Shown here: positions 24,255-33,213 of the stretch, piece by piece
Layout of the letters: every line of letters starts with the position of its first letter
Position numbering within the stretch: the stretch's first letter is position 1
DNA from: Flammeovirgaceae bacterium UBA6059
Lineage (GTDB): Bacteria > Bacteroidota > Bacteroidia > Cytophagales > Cyclobacteriaceae
Length of the DNA stretch: 47,182 bases
Assembly: GCA_002435755.1 (NCBI GenBank)
Contig: DIYH01000021.1
Coordinates: 1-47,182 of the forward strand
Direction: 5' to 3'
Program-made: the position numbers and the translations under genes
Notes under the pieces: model-generated
Told to the model about the DNA's origin: nothing
The model's input: the letters and a program-made list of their open reading frames with translations, nothing else
Database searches by the model: none

Positions 24255-25087
24255 GTAGTGAGAAGGAAAAACTGAAGCTTGCCATATTGGATATGAACAA
24301 CGGTCATCCCAATCAGGGGATGCGCTGTATCAGAGACCTTGCTTCAAGGTACTTAGACGATGTGACTATCAGTGAGTATGATGTCAGGGTGACTAATGAA
24401 GTTCCTGGTCTGGAATATGATATCTATATCTCAAGTGGTGGGCCTGGCAACCCTCTGGAGGGCAATGGCATCTGGGAGAACAGATTCTATGATTTGGTTG
24501 ATAAGGTTTGGAACCACAACTTATCAGGTGAACTCCCTAAGAAGCATTTCTTTTTTATCTGTCACAGTTTTCAGTTAGCCTGTAATCACTTTGATTTGGG
24601 AGAGATCGCACCTCGTAAATCAACATCATTCGGAGTATACCCTGTTCATAAAACTGAGGCAGGCATGACTGACCGTATCCTGAATCCACTGAACGACCCC
24701 TACTATGCCGTTGACAGTAGAGACTGGCAATTGATACAGCCTAATCTACATGTCTTTGAGGAGCACGGGGCACAAATCCTAAGTTTGGAAAAAATCAGAA
24801 CACATGTGGAATATGAAAGGGCCATCATGGCAGTTCGCTTTTCTGATGAAATGGTAGGCACACAGTTTCACCCGGAGGCTGACCCTGAGGGGATGAAAGC
24901 GCACTTTGAGAAGGAAGAAAATCGAGAAAAGGTTATAAAGAACTTCGGTGAAGAAAAATATAAAGACATGATGGAACATCTTGATGATCCTGATAAAATT
25001 TCCATGACCCACCGTGCCATCTTGCCTACGTTCATAGAGACATCAATTAAAAAAATCAATCAAGCCAAACTACAACCAGTAGTATGA
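24251..25087 (+). CDS. Class I glutamine amidotransferase-like protein
   Basis: A 278-residue protein with a class I glutamine amidotransferase (Triad) fold. The elbow FFICHSFQLA carries the candidate nucleophile Cys104, and TQFHPEADPEG gives His207 and Glu209. SSGGPGNPLE (61-70) forms the oxyanion region. Such enzymes release ammonia from glutamine for a partner synthase, or hydrolyse gamma-glutamyl compounds. Partner synthases lie on both sides in the operon, coupled by ATGA overlaps at 24251 and 25084. A role in amidating the pathway product, or removing a gamma-glutamyl group, is inferred. Confidence 0.88.
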   Translation: MSSEKEKLKLAILDMNNGHPNQGMRCIRDLASRYLDDVTISEYDVRVTNEVPGLEYDIYISSGGPGNPLEGNGIWENRFYDLVDKVWNHNLSGELPKKHFFFICHSFQLACNHFDLGEIAPRKSTSFGVYPVHKTEAGMTDRILNPLNDPYYAVDSRDWQLIQPNLHVFEEHGAQILSLEKIRTHVEYERAIMAVRFSDEMVGTQFHPEADPEGMKAHFEKEENREKVIKNFGEEKYKDMMEHLDDPDKISMTHRAILPTFIETSIKKINQAKLQPVV

Positions 25088-26280
25088 TCAGCCAATACAG
25101 GAGTCATTATTTAGCTCAATACTCTGACGAAAAGTATCAACATTTTTTAGACAGCATAGCTGCTGAGTACGATCACCGTCCTCCTTTTCGTATTGCAGAG
25201 ACTCCTATCTTCATCCCCAACCCTCTTAAACAACGTCTCATCACTGCGTGCAATGACATAAGTGAAGTGTTGACACAACCCAACTTCAAGGAAATCACTG
25301 CAGATGCCATCAAGCATCCCCATTTACAAGTGCCCGGTGAAGATTATCATACACGGTTTCTGCAAATGGATTTTGGTATTTGCAAAGATGAAAATGGTGA
25401 TCCGACCCCCCAGCTTATAGAAATTCAGGGATTCCCTTCGCTTTATTTTTTCCAGGACCTGCTGAGTAAGGCTTACAAGGAGCATTTTGATATTCCTAAC
25501 GGCCTAAGCGTCCATCTTGAAGGTCATGATTCTACCTCTTATTTAGAGTTGCTCAGAGAAGTGATTGTTGGTGATAATAACCCAAAAAATGTAGTACTGC
25601 TAGAAGTGGAGCCTGAAAAGCAAGCCACATACATCGACTTCCTAGGCGCGCAGCATCACTTGGGCATTAAGGTACTATGCATTAGCAAACTCAAAAAAGA
25701 TGGGAAAAAGCTCTACTATCTATCCGAATGTGGAGAACGAGTCGATATTCATAAGATATACAACCGCGTGATCTTTGATGAATTGAATCAAAGAGATGAT
25801 ATCCAGCGAGAGTTTTACTTTAAGGATGAAGTAGATGTCGAATGGGTAGGACACCCCAATTGGTTCTTTCGTATAAGCAAGTATACTATGCCACTACTTA
25901 AGAGTAAATATGTCCCAAAGAGCATCTATTTAAACGAGGTGACGGAATATCCAAGCGACTTAAATAATTATGTTCTGAAACCGTTGTATTCCTTTGCTGG
26001 TGCTGGAGTAAAGCTAAATGTTTCTAAAGAAGATCTTGACGCCATTGAGGATAAGGAAAACTTTATTCTGCAGGAGAAAGTCAATTATGAACCTATTGTT
26101 CAAACCCCTGATACACCTGCAAAATGTGAGATAAGAATGCTCATGCTTTGGAACAAAGGGGACTCAAGAGCCCAAATAGTCAACAACCTCGTACGATTGA
26201 GTAAAGGTGAGATGATTGGTGTCCGCTACAACAAAGACAAGCAGTGGGTAGGTGCTAGTGTGGGCTTCTTTGAGAGCTAG
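25084..26280 (+). CDS. ATP-grasp-like protein, last gene of the ligase operon
   Basis: A 398-residue protein that I read as a second ATP-grasp-type enzyme. The N-terminal half has PQLIEIQGFPSLYFFQ, a substrate-domain-like stretch. The C-terminal half has YVLKPLYSFAGAGVKLNV, with Lys before a Gly-rich turn as in ATP-binding ATP-grasp strands, then FILQEKVNY and an Arg/Glu/Met-rich strand (KCEIRMLML). Classical metal ligands are less clear than in the first ATP-grasp protein, so it may be a divergent or non-catalytic member. Its start overlaps the amidotransferase stop (ATGA). Its own stop overlaps the convergent outer-membrane gene by 4 bases. The operon ends here without a visible terminator. 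Confidence 0.6.
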   Translation: MISQYRSHYLAQYSDEKYQHFLDSIAAEYDHRPPFRIAETPIFIPNPLKQRLITACNDISEVLTQPNFKEITADAIKHPHLQVPGEDYHTRFLQMDFGICKDENGDPTPQLIEIQGFPSLYFFQDLLSKAYKEHFDIPNGLSVHLEGHDSTSYLELLREVIVGDNNPKNVVLLEVEPEKQATYIDFLGAQHHLGIKVLCISKLKKDGKKLYYLSECGERVDIHKIYNRVIFDELNQRDDIQREFYFKDEVDVEWVGHPNWFFRISKYTMPLLKSKYVPKSIYLNEVTEYPSDLNNYVLKPLYSFAGAGVKLNVSKEDLDAIEDKENFILQEKVNYEPIVQTPDTPAKCEIRMLMLWNKGDSRAQIVNNLVRLSKGEMIGVRYNKDKQWVGASVGFFES

Positions 26281-27032
26281 CGTCCTCTAGCTTTTCGGTT
26301 ACGCCATAATCGGCGTTTTCTAACGTCAAGTCGATCTCTATTTATAATCGAATCAAATCGGTAGGCGATTCTTAACAGACCAGTAGGTCCAGCGTAAGAC
26401 AGTGTGGTAGTGCTATTGCCAAGCTCTACGGTGCTATAGTCACCATGGTGGGCAGGCCAGTAAAGCCTGAATTCAACTCCTATGTCTAGTTCTTCTGTGA
26501 GCATGTAATTGACTCCTCCCACTGCAATTCCGTAAAGTGGGTAGCCAGTGTTGACATATGCAGTGTCAAAATCTTCATAGTTGATAGAATGATCCACCTC
26601 ACCTCTAAGTATTCCAATTCCTAAACCAGCATATGGTTTGATCCCCCTTTTAAGGGTTAGTTCGTAGTATCCCACCAGAGAGCCGTGAAGTGTACTCAAA
26701 CTGAAGTCGTCACTTCTACTTCTTTCCTTAAACACTACATCCCTGGTTTCCAGGCTCTGGGATGCAAAGTCTAAGCCAGCTCTCACATAAATTCCATTGG
26801 TTACATAATAGTCGAGAACCGCACCAAAGCTAACTCCACCATCCAAACGTACTCCAGAATTCTCTAGATAGATATTGTTGTAGTAATAAAGTATGGGGCG
26901 ATAATAACCAACGTTCAATCCAAAAGCTGCAATTCTGCCATCCCTCTTGTGATAAGTACTTGACCTGGAGTGCTGAGCAAATGCATTACTACAGATGATA
27001 GAGTAAAGGATTATTGTGATCAACGTTCTCAT
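26277..27032 (-). CDS. Outer-membrane beta-barrel protein
   Basis: A 251-residue protein from the ATG at 27032. A longer frame opens at 27071, but the later start gives a typical signal peptide (MRTLITIILYSIICSNAFA, cleaved before QHS). The mature part alternates short strands rich in Tyr, Gly and aromatic residues, as in small Bacteroidota barrels (YYELTLKRGIKPYAGLGIG). The function is unknown. It resembles the product of the next gene to the right (27294-28064) in length and in the stretch beginning VGYYRPILYYYN, so the two are tandem paralogues. A 261-base gap separates them. Its 3' end overlaps the ligase operon by 4 bases. Confidence 0.8.
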   Translation of the reverse strand: MRTLITIILYSIICSNAFAQHSRSSTYHKRDGRIAAFGLNVGYYRPILYYYNNIYLENSGVRLDGGVSFGAVLDYYVTNGIYVRAGLDFASQSLETRDVVFKERSRSDDFSLSTLHGSLVGYYELTLKRGIKPYAGLGIGILRGEVDHSINYEDFDTAYVNTGYPLYGIAVGGVNYMLTEELDIGVEFRLYWPAHHGDYSTVELGNSTTTLSYAGPTGLLRIAYRFDSIINRDRLDVRKRRLWRNRKARGR

Positions 27033-27293
27033 ATCATCCAGAATATACCAAACAAAAATAAAAAAGTACAATTCGCATTAGCAAAATACTGTTATCGTCA
27101 AAAAAATTGAGGTTCCTAAGTCGGTCAACGCTTAATACTGCTTATGAATTATGTAGTCACCAAAACTCTTTCCAATATTACGGCATATTAGCCAACAAAC
27201 GGATAAGGTCATAACGATAAGCAAGTATTCTTTGTAAAAGAATCCCCTAATATTTCTTAAACTTTCATAGACCAATACTCTGAACTTATCCTA

Positions 27294-28064
27294 TTAGTAG
27301 CTACGGCTATCATGATTCCTAAATGCTCCGTGGCTTTTTCTAAAAAACCATCTGTTCTGAAAATTGTATGCTATTCGTATCGAGGCTTCAGGACCAGCTG
27401 TTGACATGACCATCTCCCCAAAGTCAGCTACAAAATGATTAGATCGCCCATAGATCGCTTTAAGCTGAACACCAAAATCTAAGTAGCCATCCAATGTGTA
27501 GTTAAGACTACCAAAGCCTACTGCCATGATAGGGTAGCTTGTACCCAAAAAAGAGTTTTCTGATTCTCCTATGACCCGCTGGTGATCGCTGGTCATCCTG
27601 GCGATGATAGCACCAAACCCGCCTTGTATGTAAAAATGGCGGTATAACTTAATGTCATAGACAGCTGCCAACTCAGCCATTAGCATGTTTAACTTTACTT
27701 TTTCATATACCGGCTGGTCGGATATTATAATAGTTTCTGTTTGTACTCTTTCCCCCCAATGGCTTAGCCCACCTTTGATGTACCACTCGTCTATAAGCCT
27801 GTAAGTCAGAGCTCCTGCAATAAGCCTACTGCCTTGAAATTTACCTTCTGTGAACTGATCAAAGTACACCTCATTGTAAGAATAGAGACGAGGTTTATAA
27901 TAACCTATTTGTAGTTCTATCGAAGAGAATTTCATGTTTTGAGGTACCCGGTACTTCGACATGTTTTGGCCAAAGCTCGTAGTAGAAGCAAAAATGGATA
28001 AAATGAGAACCCAACTCAACTTGTAAGACCACAGTCTGTATAGCGAAAGCAATAATGAAATCAT
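27294..28064 (-). CDS. Outer-membrane beta-barrel protein, coupled to the polysaccharide locus
   Basis: A 256-residue protein with an N-terminal signal region (about 1-32, ending FASTTSFGQ) and barrel-like alternation of aromatic and polar residues. The stretch IGYYKPRLYSYNEVYF matches the paralogue at 26277-27032. It starts at 28064 inside the stop of the CapD-like gene (ATGA), so it is translated with the polysaccharide locus. It could be an outer-membrane or assembly component of the surface polysaccharide system, but it lacks known export signatures (no Wza-like motif). The coupling makes a link to the polysaccharide more likely than for a stand-alone porin. Confidence 0.8.
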   Translation of the reverse strand: MISLLLSLYRLWSYKLSWVLILSIFASTTSFGQNMSKYRVPQNMKFSSIELQIGYYKPRLYSYNEVYFDQFTEGKFQGSRLIAGALTYRLIDEWYIKGGLSHWGERVQTETIIISDQPVYEKVKLNMLMAELAAVYDIKLYRHFYIQGGFGAIIARMTSDHQRVIGESENSFLGTSYPIMAVGFGSLNYTLDGYLDFGVQLKAIYGRSNHFVADFGEMVMSTAGPEASIRIAYNFQNRWFFRKSHGAFRNHDSRSY

Positions 28065-29950
28065 GTTTCTCGAAGTTCAGCAGGAATAATCTGATTACTA
28101 AAATCTAACAGGCTCTCAGATAACTTTTCATTACTTTGGGTCTGGCAAAAGTCGCTTAACCGATCTACTACATCATCTATCTCGCTAAGGCTCGCCGTTG
28201 ATGTCTCGGCAATCATAATCTTATCATGATAAGTACCTAATTGTTTCTCATCACCATGCCAAAGCTCCTCATATAGCTTTTCACCTGGTCGCAATCCGGA
28301 GAATTCTATTGAGATATCAGTATCAAGTCGCATACCACTCAATGCGATCATCTTTTTTGCGAGATCAACAATCTTAACTGGTTCACCCATATCGAAGATG
28401 TACGTCTCTCCACCACCACCCATAACACCAGCCTCCAGTACCAGTTGACACGCTTCAGGGATGGTCATAAAGTACCTGGTAATCTCAGGGTGAGTTACGC
28501 GGATCGGCCCACCATTTTCAATTTGCTTACGAAAAGTGGGAATTACGGAACCATTGGACCCAAGAACATTACCAAAACGTGTAACAATATATTTGGTACT
28601 GTACTTATTTGCATCATGCAAAGCCTTTATATACATCTCTGCAAGACGCTTAGAAGCTCCCATTACATTCGTTGGCCGAACTGCTTTGTCCGTACTCACC
28701 AATACAAATTTTTCGACTTGAAACTGTCCAGCGAGTTCAGCAACTAGTCTAGTGCCAATCACGTTGGTATTAAATGCTGCCTTTGGGTGTCGCTCCATCA
28801 AAGGAACATGTTTCAGAGCAGCCGCATGAAAAACTACATCGGGATGATGTTTTTCAAACACTTCTTTAAGCCCGACTTGATCCGTTACACTAATGATCTC
28901 ATCGCAGACTTCACAAAACGTGGTTCCTATGGCTGCAAGAGCTTGACGTAGATCAAAAACAGGCGTCTCGGCATGATCAAGAATGACTACTTTCTTGACC
29001 TCATTTATTACTAACTGCTTGACTATCTCTCCGCCGATTGAGCCTGCAGCACCGCTAACCAATGCTGTCTTATCTCCGAAATACTTCTTTATATGAGTCT
29101 TGTTTAACTCTAATGGAGCTCTTTGAAGTAGATCTTCAATTTTCACCTGTCTGATTTGCTGACTGCTGATTTGCCCATTGATCCAAGCATCCATAGGAGG
29201 AGCTTGTCTAATAACCACCTGATTCTCAAGACAGGTTTCAACTATTTGGGTCCTTCGATCTGCATCAAGTCGCTCAATAGCTAGCACCAAGGTGGATACT
29301 TTCTGTGATTGGATCATTTCGCTATTGAAGCCTCTGCTGTCATACACCTCAATACCCTGAATTCGCTTTTTGATTTTATTTGGATTGTCTTCTAGATAGG
29401 CTACAATTCGTGCATTCATCTTTGAATCATTCAACAGCACATTCTTAGTAAGAATACCCAGCTCACCAGCTCCATAAATCACTGTATTGTTTCCTATTAC
29501 CCGAGGCTTTAGTAGTCTGTAATAAGTCAGTTTAGTGACAAGTCTGAAGAGAATGAGTACAAACGTCGAGAAAAAGTTGTGCAGGAATAGTAGTGCAAAA
29601 GGTAGACGAATATCAAAAAACACTTTTGTCTTGTCAATGAGTATGTTGAGGACTATGAGCACTACAAGGCCTATAAATGCTCCTAGCACTACATTCAACG
29701 CATCTTCAAGAGAGGTATGTCGTATTACTCCACGATAGGATTTACTGATAAGTGAGCCAATCAAATAGGCCACCACAGCTCCAAGCGAGTACTGCACAAT
29801 TTTAGTGACGACAAGTTGATCAGCCCTGAGGTTATATACGATCCAGAAGGCTACAGGTGCAGTAACTAATACGATCAGCAAATCCAGCAGCAAGATGAGC
29901 CACTGCGATATGAACTTATCAGAATGACGAAGAAGAAATCTTCTGATCAT
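28061..29950 (-). CDS. UDP-N-acetylglucosamine 4,6-dehydratase type protein (CapD/PglF/WbpM family)
   Basis: A 629-residue two-domain protein. The N-terminal third has several membrane segments and a first nucleotide-binding-like region (TVIYGAGELGIL). The second domain is a short-chain dehydrogenase/epimerase: GAAGSIGGEI (about 298-307), then KHVPLMERHP, and the catalytic MGASK in which Met replaces the usual Tyr, as in PglF and WbpM. These enzymes make UDP-4-keto-6-deoxy sugars from UDP-GlcNAc, the first step to N-acetylated 6-deoxyhexosamines such as QuiNAc or FucNAc. Its start overlaps the preceding gene's stop and its own stop overlaps the barrel gene start, both as ATGA. Confidence 0.93.
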   Translation of the reverse strand: MIRRFLLRHSDKFISQWLILLLDLLIVLVTAPVAFWIVYNLRADQLVVTKIVQYSLGAVVAYLIGSLISKSYRGVIRHTSLEDALNVVLGAFIGLVVLIVLNILIDKTKVFFDIRLPFALLFLHNFFSTFVLILFRLVTKLTYYRLLKPRVIGNNTVIYGAGELGILTKNVLLNDSKMNARIVAYLEDNPNKIKKRIQGIEVYDSRGFNSEMIQSQKVSTLVLAIERLDADRRTQIVETCLENQVVIRQAPPMDAWINGQISSQQIRQVKIEDLLQRAPLELNKTHIKKYFGDKTALVSGAAGSIGGEIVKQLVINEVKKVVILDHAETPVFDLRQALAAIGTTFCEVCDEIISVTDQVGLKEVFEKHHPDVVFHAAALKHVPLMERHPKAAFNTNVIGTRLVAELAGQFQVEKFVLVSTDKAVRPTNVMGASKRLAEMYIKALHDANKYSTKYIVTRFGNVLGSNGSVIPTFRKQIENGGPIRVTHPEITRYFMTIPEACQLVLEAGVMGGGGETYIFDMGEPVKIVDLAKKMIALSGMRLDTDISIEFSGLRPGEKLYEELWHGDEKQLGTYHDKIMIAETSTASLSEIDDVVDRLSDFCQTQSNEKLSESLLDFSNQIIPAELRET

Positions 29951-30942
29951 GACTCTATTCTCGCTCTGCTAGATTCCACATTGACAATAAAGTGTCTAAT
30001 AATGAAATAGACAATAGAAAGTACAATGAAAACGGTGAGTAACCACATATTAGCGTTTACAGCCGAGGATTGTATAACATAGTGAAGAGAGAGGTTTACA
30101 GCCAATTGAACTAAAATGTACACCAGAGTGACTCGGAGGTGTCCCCAGTCAAGTTCATTTGCTAGAAGTTGAAAAATATGGCTTCTATGCGCCTGAAAGA
30201 TATTTTCACCCCGAGTTAATCTCAAAATGATCGTCCATCCACCATCAACTAAGTAGACAAGAACAAGACCATAGAAGGCGACCGTTTGATTGTTTATGTT
30301 TAACAGAGTTATAGAATACAAAATGAAAAAACCGGCACTAATACTTCCTATATCTCCTGAGAAAAAGATTGCTTTTCCTTTAGGTCTTGCATTGAAAAAA
30401 CAGATCAAAGCAATCGGTACTATAGCGTAAGCATATATAGAGGAATGAGTTGAATCCAGAAAATACAATGTGATCAAACTCAACAAGGTATAACAACCAT
30501 TCAGACCATTGATGCCATCCATGAAGTTGTAAATGTTCAAGCCTCCTCCAAAAGCTATTAGTGCTACGCCAATCACTAACAAGTTCCAGTCTGAATTATA
30601 TCTCAATTGTTCATCCAATACGAACAGTGAAGAAATCAAGACTACTTGAAACAGCATTCTATAACCTGCCGGTACATGGCGCAAGTCATCTACAAAACTG
30701 AGTATACCCACCAAGAAAAAAGCTACTCCAAACTGGATCGAAAAAAAAGAATAAACTACTGAGCCAACCGAAATGGCAAGCCAAAATATGATTCCTCCGC
30801 CTCTTATTGTCACATGCTCGTGAGAGCTTCGGTGATTGGGATGATCCACAATTTTGTATCGCGAGGCTATTAATATATACAATCGAGCTGCACCGTAGTA
30901 GAGCAGCATCCATATCAATAATTCAACCAAACCAAGCTTCAT
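29947..30942 (-). CDS. Initiating sugar-phosphate transferase (WecA/WbpL/MraY family)
   Basis: A 331-residue polytopic membrane enzyme of the polyprenyl-phosphate GlcNAc-1-P-transferase group. Motifs include DHPNHRSSHEHVTIRGGG near the N terminus, FVDDLRHV, NFMDGINGLNG (catalytic Asp region), FFSGDIGSISAG, and a cytosolic AHRSHIFQLL near the C terminus. It would load the first sugar phosphate on undecaprenyl phosphate to start polysaccharide assembly. The DHPNHRSSH...RGGG stretch is most like WbpL-type enzymes, which prefer 6-deoxy-HexNAc donors. That fits its operon partners, a CapD-type dehydratase and an epimerase, with which it shares ATGA overlaps. Confidence 0.92.
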   Translation of the reverse strand: MKLGLVELLIWMLLYYGAARLYILIASRYKIVDHPNHRSSHEHVTIRGGGIIFWLAISVGSVVYSFFSIQFGVAFFLVGILSFVDDLRHVPAGYRMLFQVVLISSLFVLDEQLRYNSDWNLLVIGVALIAFGGGLNIYNFMDGINGLNGCYTLLSLITLYFLDSTHSSIYAYAIVPIALICFFNARPKGKAIFFSGDIGSISAGFFILYSITLLNINNQTVAFYGLVLVYLVDGGWTIILRLTRGENIFQAHRSHIFQLLANELDWGHLRVTLVYILVQLAVNLSLHYVIQSSAVNANMWLLTVFIVLSIVYFIIRHFIVNVESSRARIES

Positions 30943-31871
30943 TTGATCAAATCCTTTATTCCCTGTTCGAACTTAAAAGGCATCTCATCCCAACCCAAGG
31001 CTCTTTTGAGCTTATCATTGGATATTGTCAACGGGTTAGCAAGTTTGTCATGAACTTCAGAGTTATAGGGTAGCCGAAGAATATCTCCAAGCCATGCTAA
31101 AGCAACCAGAAAAGGAATAGGTATATAAATGTTAACTGGGTTTCTGTTGGTTAAACTCGACAATTGACCAATCAAAACCCTCATACCCACTTTTTGATCA
31201 TCCGCAATATGGTATATACCACTTTCAATATTATCAGTTATAATACTATAGATACTGAAGTTGAGATTCTCTAAATATAAGTAAGACCTTTCTGCCGTTA
31301 TGGCCTTTAGCGGCATAGGGATTCTCTTCTTGACAAAACTCATAAGTCTCTTAAGATTCCCTTTGACTCCACTACCGTAAATCAAACTCGGCCTGAGTAT
31401 ATATACTTGAGCTTCTTTAGGGTAATGATTCATTATGTATTGCTCAGCTTTGAGCTTGGACTTTGAATAAGGTGTCTTCGGAGCTGGAGAAAGCGTTTCA
31501 ACAAGAGTCTTCCGATAACTATTACCCAGCACTAAAATAGAACTCAAAAAAATGAATTTGCCTTTCCTATGCTCACGCCAGTAGTTAAAAATGGTCTGTG
31601 TTAATTCATAATTAGCTTTATCATAATCCATTACTGAGTCTTCCTGACTGGTGTCATGCGCTTTACCGGCAAGATGGATAATACAGTCGTATTCACCCAA
31701 GTCTATTAGATCGACTGCATCCCATTTGTACGAATTTCTAACTTTGTTATTGGTGGATTTTCCTCTATCCAGAGTATCAACTATAAAATCAGATTGGCTT
31801 AGGCAGTCTACCATGCTTCTTCCAATAAACCCGGTGGAACCTGTAATAAGAATTGTGTGAGTAATGTTCAA
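30939..31871 (-). CDS. NAD-dependent sugar epimerase/4-reductase
   Basis: A 310-residue short-chain dehydrogenase of the extended type. The N-terminal ILITGSTGFIGRSM is the NAD-binding turn, and YSKSKLKAEQY carries the catalytic Tyr-Lys pair. I choose the TTG at 31871, which overlaps the upstream stop as TTGA, as several other genes here do. A GGAAAGAG stretch precedes it at a good distance. GTG at 31886 would add 5 residues (31886 is the upstream limit). It probably epimerises or reduces the 4-keto sugar made by the CapD-type dehydratase, giving UDP-QuiNAc- or FucNAc-like donors for the WecA-type transferase. The trio is reminiscent of the WreV/WreQ/WreU set in rhizobial O-antigen pathways. 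Confidence 0.88.
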   Translation of the reverse strand: MNITHTILITGSTGFIGRSMVDCLSQSDFIVDTLDRGKSTNNKVRNSYKWDAVDLIDLGEYDCIIHLAGKAHDTSQEDSVMDYDKANYELTQTIFNYWREHRKGKFIFLSSILVLGNSYRKTLVETLSPAPKTPYSKSKLKAEQYIMNHYPKEAQVYILRPSLIYGSGVKGNLKRLMSFVKKRIPMPLKAITAERSYLYLENLNFSIYSIITDNIESGIYHIADDQKVGMRVLIGQLSSLTNRNPVNIYIPIPFLVALAWLGDILRLPYNSEVHDKLANPLTISNDKLKRALGWDEMPFKFEQGIKDLIK

Positions 31872-32602
31872 AGCAACTCTTTCCACTTCACAAAGTACTT
31901 ACTGTAAATTTTGAAATAGTTGGTTTTTAATCCATTCTCTCTACAACCACGTAAGATTTCTTTGTTCAAGAGAATGTTACTTCCCATGTTTCGGGTACTT
32001 ACTCCTCCTAACGCCATTCGTGTTGTTATCATTGGATGGTAGTGAGCCTCAATCCCATGTTTCCAAAACAACCGAATGATCAGTTCATAATCGGCAGCTA
32101 TCTCATAATCTGTTTTATACAAACCATAAGTGTGGAATAATGACTTGCGAAGAAATACGCCCGGATGAGGCGGCATGAAACCCCAGGCTAATCGAGTAGG
32201 ACTCCAGTTCTTAGCCGAGTAATTACGCCAAACTTTGCCTTGTTTTTCAAAAACAACATCACCATACACGGCATCTAATTTGTCATATCGATCAAACACA
32301 GACATTACAGTGTCTAGTACATTACTATCATAGTAAGCATCATCCGCATTTAATATACCGATCACATCTCCGGAAGACATCCGGACCCCTTTGTTCATTG
32401 CATCATAAATACCTCTGTCAGGCTCGCTCACCCAAGTTCCCTCTATTTGATTATCTCGTAGATAACTGCTTGTTCCATCACTTGAGGCACCATCTACTAT
32501 GATATGTTCCTTGTTCTTGTATTGCTGAGATTGAAAGCTTCGTATTGTAGTGGGTAATGTGCCAAGGGCATTGTAGCAGACTGTGACAATAGAACACTTC
32601 AA
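31868..32602 (-). CDS. Family 2 glycosyltransferase
   Basis: A 244-residue GT-A type transferase. The N-terminal SIVTVCYNALGTLPTTIRSF and IIVDGASSDGTSSYL are the usual nucleotide-binding start. The DxD-like motif is ILNADDAYYDSN. The YEIAADYELIIRLF region matches the acceptor-side motif of WcaE-like transferases. It adds one sugar to the lipid-linked repeat unit in the cytoplasm. Its start is TTG, which overlaps the upstream acetyltransferase stop as TTGA (32599-32602). Donor and acceptor sugars are not predictable. Confidence 0.92.
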   Translation of the reverse strand: MKCSIVTVCYNALGTLPTTIRSFQSQQYKNKEHIIVDGASSDGTSSYLRDNQIEGTWVSEPDRGIYDAMNKGVRMSSGDVIGILNADDAYYDSNVLDTVMSVFDRYDKLDAVYGDVVFEKQGKVWRNYSAKNWSPTRLAWGFMPPHPGVFLRKSLFHTYGLYKTDYEIAADYELIIRLFWKHGIEAHYHPMITTRMALGGVSTRNMGSNILLNKEILRGCRENGLKTNYFKIYSKYFVKWKELL

Positions 32603-33150
32603 TGAATTTCTCGTGATTTTAGTGATTTAGCAGGATTACCTTGATGTATGGAATAAGACTTTAGGTTTCGAGTAGCAACAGAGCCAACGGTCAGCACTGA
32701 ATGATTTTCACATCTTACACCAGGGCACACGACTGACTGAGCCCCAACCCAAACACCATCCTCTAAATGTATGGGTTCGACAACAAGATCAAATGTTGGT
32801 TTCTTATAATTATGATTACCTGTAAGAAGCATTGCTCCTTGTGAAATGCAGCAATTGTCTCCAATACTCACCTTACCCAGATTGTCGATCCAAACTTTTT
32901 CACCTATCCATGTATGATTACCAATCTCGAGAAACCACGGATACTTAATATTAACGTTTGGCTTAATTACTACATGTTTTCCCACTTTTGCTCCGAAAAA
33001 ACGCAAGATCAATACTTTCAAATAAGAAAAAGGAATCCAGGCAGAATCGAAAATCATAAAGTTTACGAGGTACCAAATTCCACGTTTCAAAAATCCACCT
33101 GGTTTAAAGTGATGATTTCTGAAAGCTGATAAATCAGTCGTCTTCCTCAT
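32599..33150 (-). CDS. WcaF-type acetyltransferase
   Basis: A 183-residue left-handed beta-helix (hexapeptide repeat) acetyltransferase. Repeats appear as VVIKPNVNIKYP, TWIGEKVWIDN, CCISQGAMLLTG and VWVGAQSVVCPGV. His132-region residues in the TGNHNYKKP loop sit where catalytic His is found in this group. The N-terminal YLVNFMIFDSAWIPFSYLK matches WcaF-like colanic-acid acetyltransferases. It would O-acetylate a sugar of the polysaccharide using acetyl-CoA. It is the first gene of the left part of the minus-strand locus, divergent from two + strand glycosyltransferases across 63 bases. Confidence 0.9.
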   Translation of the reverse strand: MRKTTDLSAFRNHHFKPGGFLKRGIWYLVNFMIFDSAWIPFSYLKVLILRFFGAKVGKHVVIKPNVNIKYPWFLEIGNHTWIGEKVWIDNLGKVSIGDNCCISQGAMLLTGNHNYKKPTFDLVVEPIHLEDGVWVGAQSVVCPGVRCENHSVLTVGSVATRNLKSYSIHQGNPAKSLKSREIH

Positions 33151-33213
33151 GACTTATGAAATTATCACATCTAGATCAAAGACACTATCTTCACGTTCAA
33201 ATATCGTGTTGGA

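Noticed and set aside
27227..27243. ATTCTTT-GTA-AAAGAAT hairpin in the gap between the two barrel genes
   Set aside because: Only 7 bp and AT-rich, with no U run after it. Too weak to call as a terminator.
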